This document shows positions 62,164 through 64,000 of a stretch of DNA of 64,000 nt, piece after piece. Origin of the DNA: Constrictibacter sp. MBR-5 (lineage in GTDB: Bacteria > Pseudomonadota > Alphaproteobacteria > JAJUGE01). The notes under the pieces were generated by a model. The model saw nothing but the letters and a program-made list of their open reading frames with translations, was not told where the DNA came from and did no database searches. Both the position numbers and the translations under genes were made by a program. How positions within the stretch are numbered: the stretch's first letter is position 1; every line of letters starts with the position of its first letter. The DNA lies in contig NZ_JBEPTK010000003.1 in the NCBI RefSeq assembly GCF_040549485.1, positions 372,001-436,000 of the forward strand, read 5' to 3'.

Positions 62164-63411
62164 TCACCCCGGGTTCGTTTCCCGCCCGGACACCACCTGC
62201 CGGTTCGTCTCGACATAGGTCGCGAGCGCCAGGAGCATGAACAGCGCGCTGCCGTAGAACACCCAGCGCGGGTCGCCATTGTCCATGATCCAGCCATACA
62301 GCACCGGCGTCACGGCGCCGCCCAGGCCGAGGCCGCTGGAGACGAAGCCGAACACCTTGCCGATCTGGCCGGGCGGCGCCACCGAGCGGACCAGCAGGTC
62401 GCGCGACGGCAGCAGGCTGCCCTGCAGGGTCCCGGCGAGGCCGAACACCGCCGTCAGCACGGCGAACGGCATGGCGATCGCGCCCACGATCCCGGTCAGC
62501 GCGGAGACGGCGAGCACGATGGCGACGAACAGCAGCAGCGGCCGGTGCGTCTTGTCGGCGAGCCAGCCGCCGACGAGGTTGCCGAACGAACTGCCGACGA
62601 GGTAGGCGCTGAGCGCCGTGGTCACGACGGCGAGCGGCACGCCGTAGAGCACGTCGAGGGCCGCCACGCTGAAATTGCGGATGCCGCCGAAGGCCATGGC
62701 GAAGACGCACTGGAACAGGAAGCACATCATCACCGGCCGCGACAGCAGCAGCGCCACGCCGGATCTGACCTCGCCACCCGCCGCGGAGCCACCCGCCGAC
62801 GCGCCACCCTTTGGTTTGCGCCCGCTCTCCTCGGCCAGCCGGCTGAACTGGCTGGCGAGCAGTGCCGCCACGATCAGGCCGGCCGCCCCCGCCGCCAGGA
62901 ACGCGACGTGCAGCCCGAACAGCTGCGCCAGGGCGATCATCACGATCGGCGCCGCCGCCCAGCCCAGGTTGCCGCTGACGGCGTGATAGCTGAAGGCGCG
63001 GCCCAGCCGCCCCTTGTCGACCGAGGCCGACAGGATCGAGAAGTCGGCCGGGTGGAAGACCGAATTGCCGATCCCGCCGATCGCCGCCAGCAGGATCATC
63101 ATCCAGTAGCTGTCGGTCAGGCCGAACCCCGCGATGGCGACCGCATAGAGCGACAGGCCGCCGATCAGCAGGTTGCGCGCGCCGATCCGGTCGACCAGGA
63201 ACCCCACGGGCGTCTGGGTCAGGCCGGTCGACACGCCGGCGACCGTCATGATGACGCCCAGCTGCAGGAAGCTCAGCCCGTATGCCTGCGCCATCAGCGG
63301 GAACAGCGGCGGCAGCGCCAGCTGATAGAAATGGCTCAGGAAATGGGCGCTGGTGACGAGGCCGATCGCCCGGACCTCGCGGCCGGCGGCCGGCGCTGCT
63401 GCGGTCGTCAT
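62164..63411 (-). CDS. MFS transporter
   Basis: A 415-residue membrane protein with about twelve helices. LVTSAHFLSHFYQLALPPLF at the start, GVSTGLTQTPVGFLVDRIGA (motif A-like) and FHPADFSILSASVDKGRLGRAFSYHAVSG resemble the fosmidomycin-resistance / cyanate-transporter-like MFS group. It probably exports or imports a small organic anion. It stands between the GGT gene and the TRAP binding protein on the same strand (7 bp from GGT), so a shared operon is likely. Confidence 0.87.
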   Translation of the reverse strand: MTTAAAPAAGREVRAIGLVTSAHFLSHFYQLALPPLFPLMAQAYGLSFLQLGVIMTVAGVSTGLTQTPVGFLVDRIGARNLLIGGLSLYAVAIAGFGLTDSYWMMILLAAIGGIGNSVFHPADFSILSASVDKGRLGRAFSYHAVSGNLGWAAAPIVMIALAQLFGLHVAFLAAGAAGLIVAALLASQFSRLAEESGRKPKGGASAGGSAAGGEVRSGVALLLSRPVMMCFLFQCVFAMAFGGIRNFSVAALDVLYGVPLAVVTTALSAYLVGSSFGNLVGGWLADKTHRPLLLFVAIVLAVSALTGIVGAIAMPFAVLTAVFGLAGTLQGSLLPSRDLLVRSVAPPGQIGKVFGFVSSGLGLGGAVTPVLYGWIMDNGDPRWVFYGSALFMLLALATYVETNRQVVSGRETNPG

Positions 63412-63418
63412 CGGCGGG

Positions 63419-64000
63419 TCAGTAGCCCAGGGCCAGCCCGTCCTTGCGCGGGTCCGACCCGCCGGTGAGGGTGCCGCGCTCGCGGTCGATCCAGATCGCC
63501 TGTCCGCCGCCGTGCGGCTTGTCGATCGGCTTCAGCTTGTGGCCCAGGCGGCTCAGCGCCTCGCACGCCTCGAAGCCGATGCCGCGCTCGACCTCGACCT
63601 GGCCCTCGAAGGCGAAGAGCCGCGCGAGGTCGATGGCCGCCTGCGGATCCATGCCGTAGTCCAGGATGCTGGTCAGCACCCAGGCGTGGCCGACCGGCTG
63701 GTAGTGGCCGCCCATCACGCCGAACGGCATGACCGCCTCGCCGCCCTTGGTCAGCATGCCGGGGATGATGGTGTGCATCGGGCGCTTGCGCGGCGCGATG
63801 CAGTTCGGATGGTCGGGGTCGATCACGAAGCCCAGGCCGCGGTTCTGCAGCATCACGCCGGACTTGGGCGCCATGATGCCGCTGCCGAACGCCTTGAACA
63901 GCGAGTTGATGAACGAGCAGGCGTTGCCGTCCTCGTCGACCACGCAGAGATAGACCGTGTCCTCGTGCGGCGGCAGCCCGGCCGGCGGCAGGTCGGCCAT
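63419..64000 (-). CDS. Gamma-glutamyltransferase family protein, C-terminal part (5' end outside window)
   Basis: The last 193 residues of a larger protein; the gene begins beyond the right edge. The segment [20 protein letters not shown] contains the Thr that, in this Ntn-hydrolase family, becomes the N-terminal nucleophile after autoprocessing, so this is essentially the small subunit. [25 protein letters not shown]-like [33 protein letters not shown] and the C-terminal [14 protein letters not shown] match the family. Bacterial paralogues include cephalosporin-acylase-like and oxamate-type hydrolases, so the substrate need not be glutathione. Confidence 0.88.
   Translation of the reverse strand: MADLPPAGLPPHEDTVYLCVVDEDGNACSFINSLFKAFGSGIMAPKSGVMLQNRGLGFVIDPDHPNCIAPRKRPMHTIIPGMLTKGGEAVMPFGVMGGHYQPVGHAWVLTSILDYGMDPQAAIDLARLFAFEGQVEVERGIGFEACEALSRLGHKLKPIDKPHGGGQAIWIDRERGTLTGGSDPRKDGLALGY

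Overview
The window is about 64 kb of high-GC, densely coding DNA that looks like a chromosome segment of an alphaproteobacterium, probably a Rhodospirillales-type lineage. The evidence is the GC3-rich codon use, the RpoE-ChrR singlet-oxygen circuit with its linked lipid genes, the CIRCE-groESL arrangement, many organic-acid transporters and CoA enzymes, and cofactor F420 synthesis genes, which are uncommon in proteobacteria. No species is claimed.

Layout. 1-2254: end of a cofactor F420 operon (cofG partial, cofC, an LLM oxidoreductase that may use F420). 2353-7795: housekeeping genes (chemoreceptor, DSD1-type aldolase/dehydratase, NnrU, FolD, YggU, YggT). 7979-8054: tRNA-Ala(CGC), followed to about 14.1 kb by a decayed accessory zone holding a truncated DUF6538 integrase, an IS256-type remnant, two diverged copies of one small gene, a serine protease with a free-standing prodomain-like partner, a DUF4242-adenylate cyclase fusion and a methyltransferase. 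14.1-15.9 kb: a ribbon-helix-helix regulator with a repeat operator and a PHB-depolymerase-type esterase. 15.9-23.9 kb: the complete kdp potassium system in the order (27-aa peptide)-kdpF-A-B-C-D-E, all on the minus strand. 24-31.2 kb: mixed metabolic genes and a TetR/SnoaL pair with a very clear promoter-operator. 31.2-38.0 kb: an FAD oxidoreductase-DUF1365-CFA synthase-like-MFS-DUF3833 operon transcribed away from an ECF sigma (RpoE)-ChrR pair; both units carry a promoter of the form TGATCC-N18-TA.. back to back, so this is a singlet-oxygen/membrane-lipid regulon, plausibly furan fatty acid synthesis. 38.0-41.7 kb: MarR-GNAT fusion, degenerate EAL protein and PAS histidine kinase. 41.7-45.2 kb: catabolic operon (two amidohydrolases, Rieske ferredoxin, TauD dioxygenase). 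46.3-52.5 kb: ABC importer plus CaiB-type CoA transferase and CitE-type lyase, probably one uptake-and-degradation operon. 52.6-57 kb: K+ channel, Na+/H+ antiporter, groESL with CIRCE and a strong terminator. 57.1-58.9 kb: DUF1190 lipoprotein plus YgiC-like ATP-grasp. 58.9-59.2 kb: tRNA-Leu(UAA) interrupted by a 240-nt group I intron. 59.3-64 kb: GntR regulator, an esterase-like protein that has lost its catalytic serine, a TRAP binding protein, an MFS transporter and the C-terminal part of a gamma-glutamyltransferase cut by the window edge.

The most notable signals are the intron-split tRNA-Leu(UAA), the divergent RpoE promoter pair, several textbook palindromic operators next to their own regulators, and the protease/prodomain cassette in the tRNA-Ala-linked zone. 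No CRISPR array, intact insertion sequence, rRNA or replication origin was seen. All calls are by eye from sequence and general family knowledge; nothing was searched.
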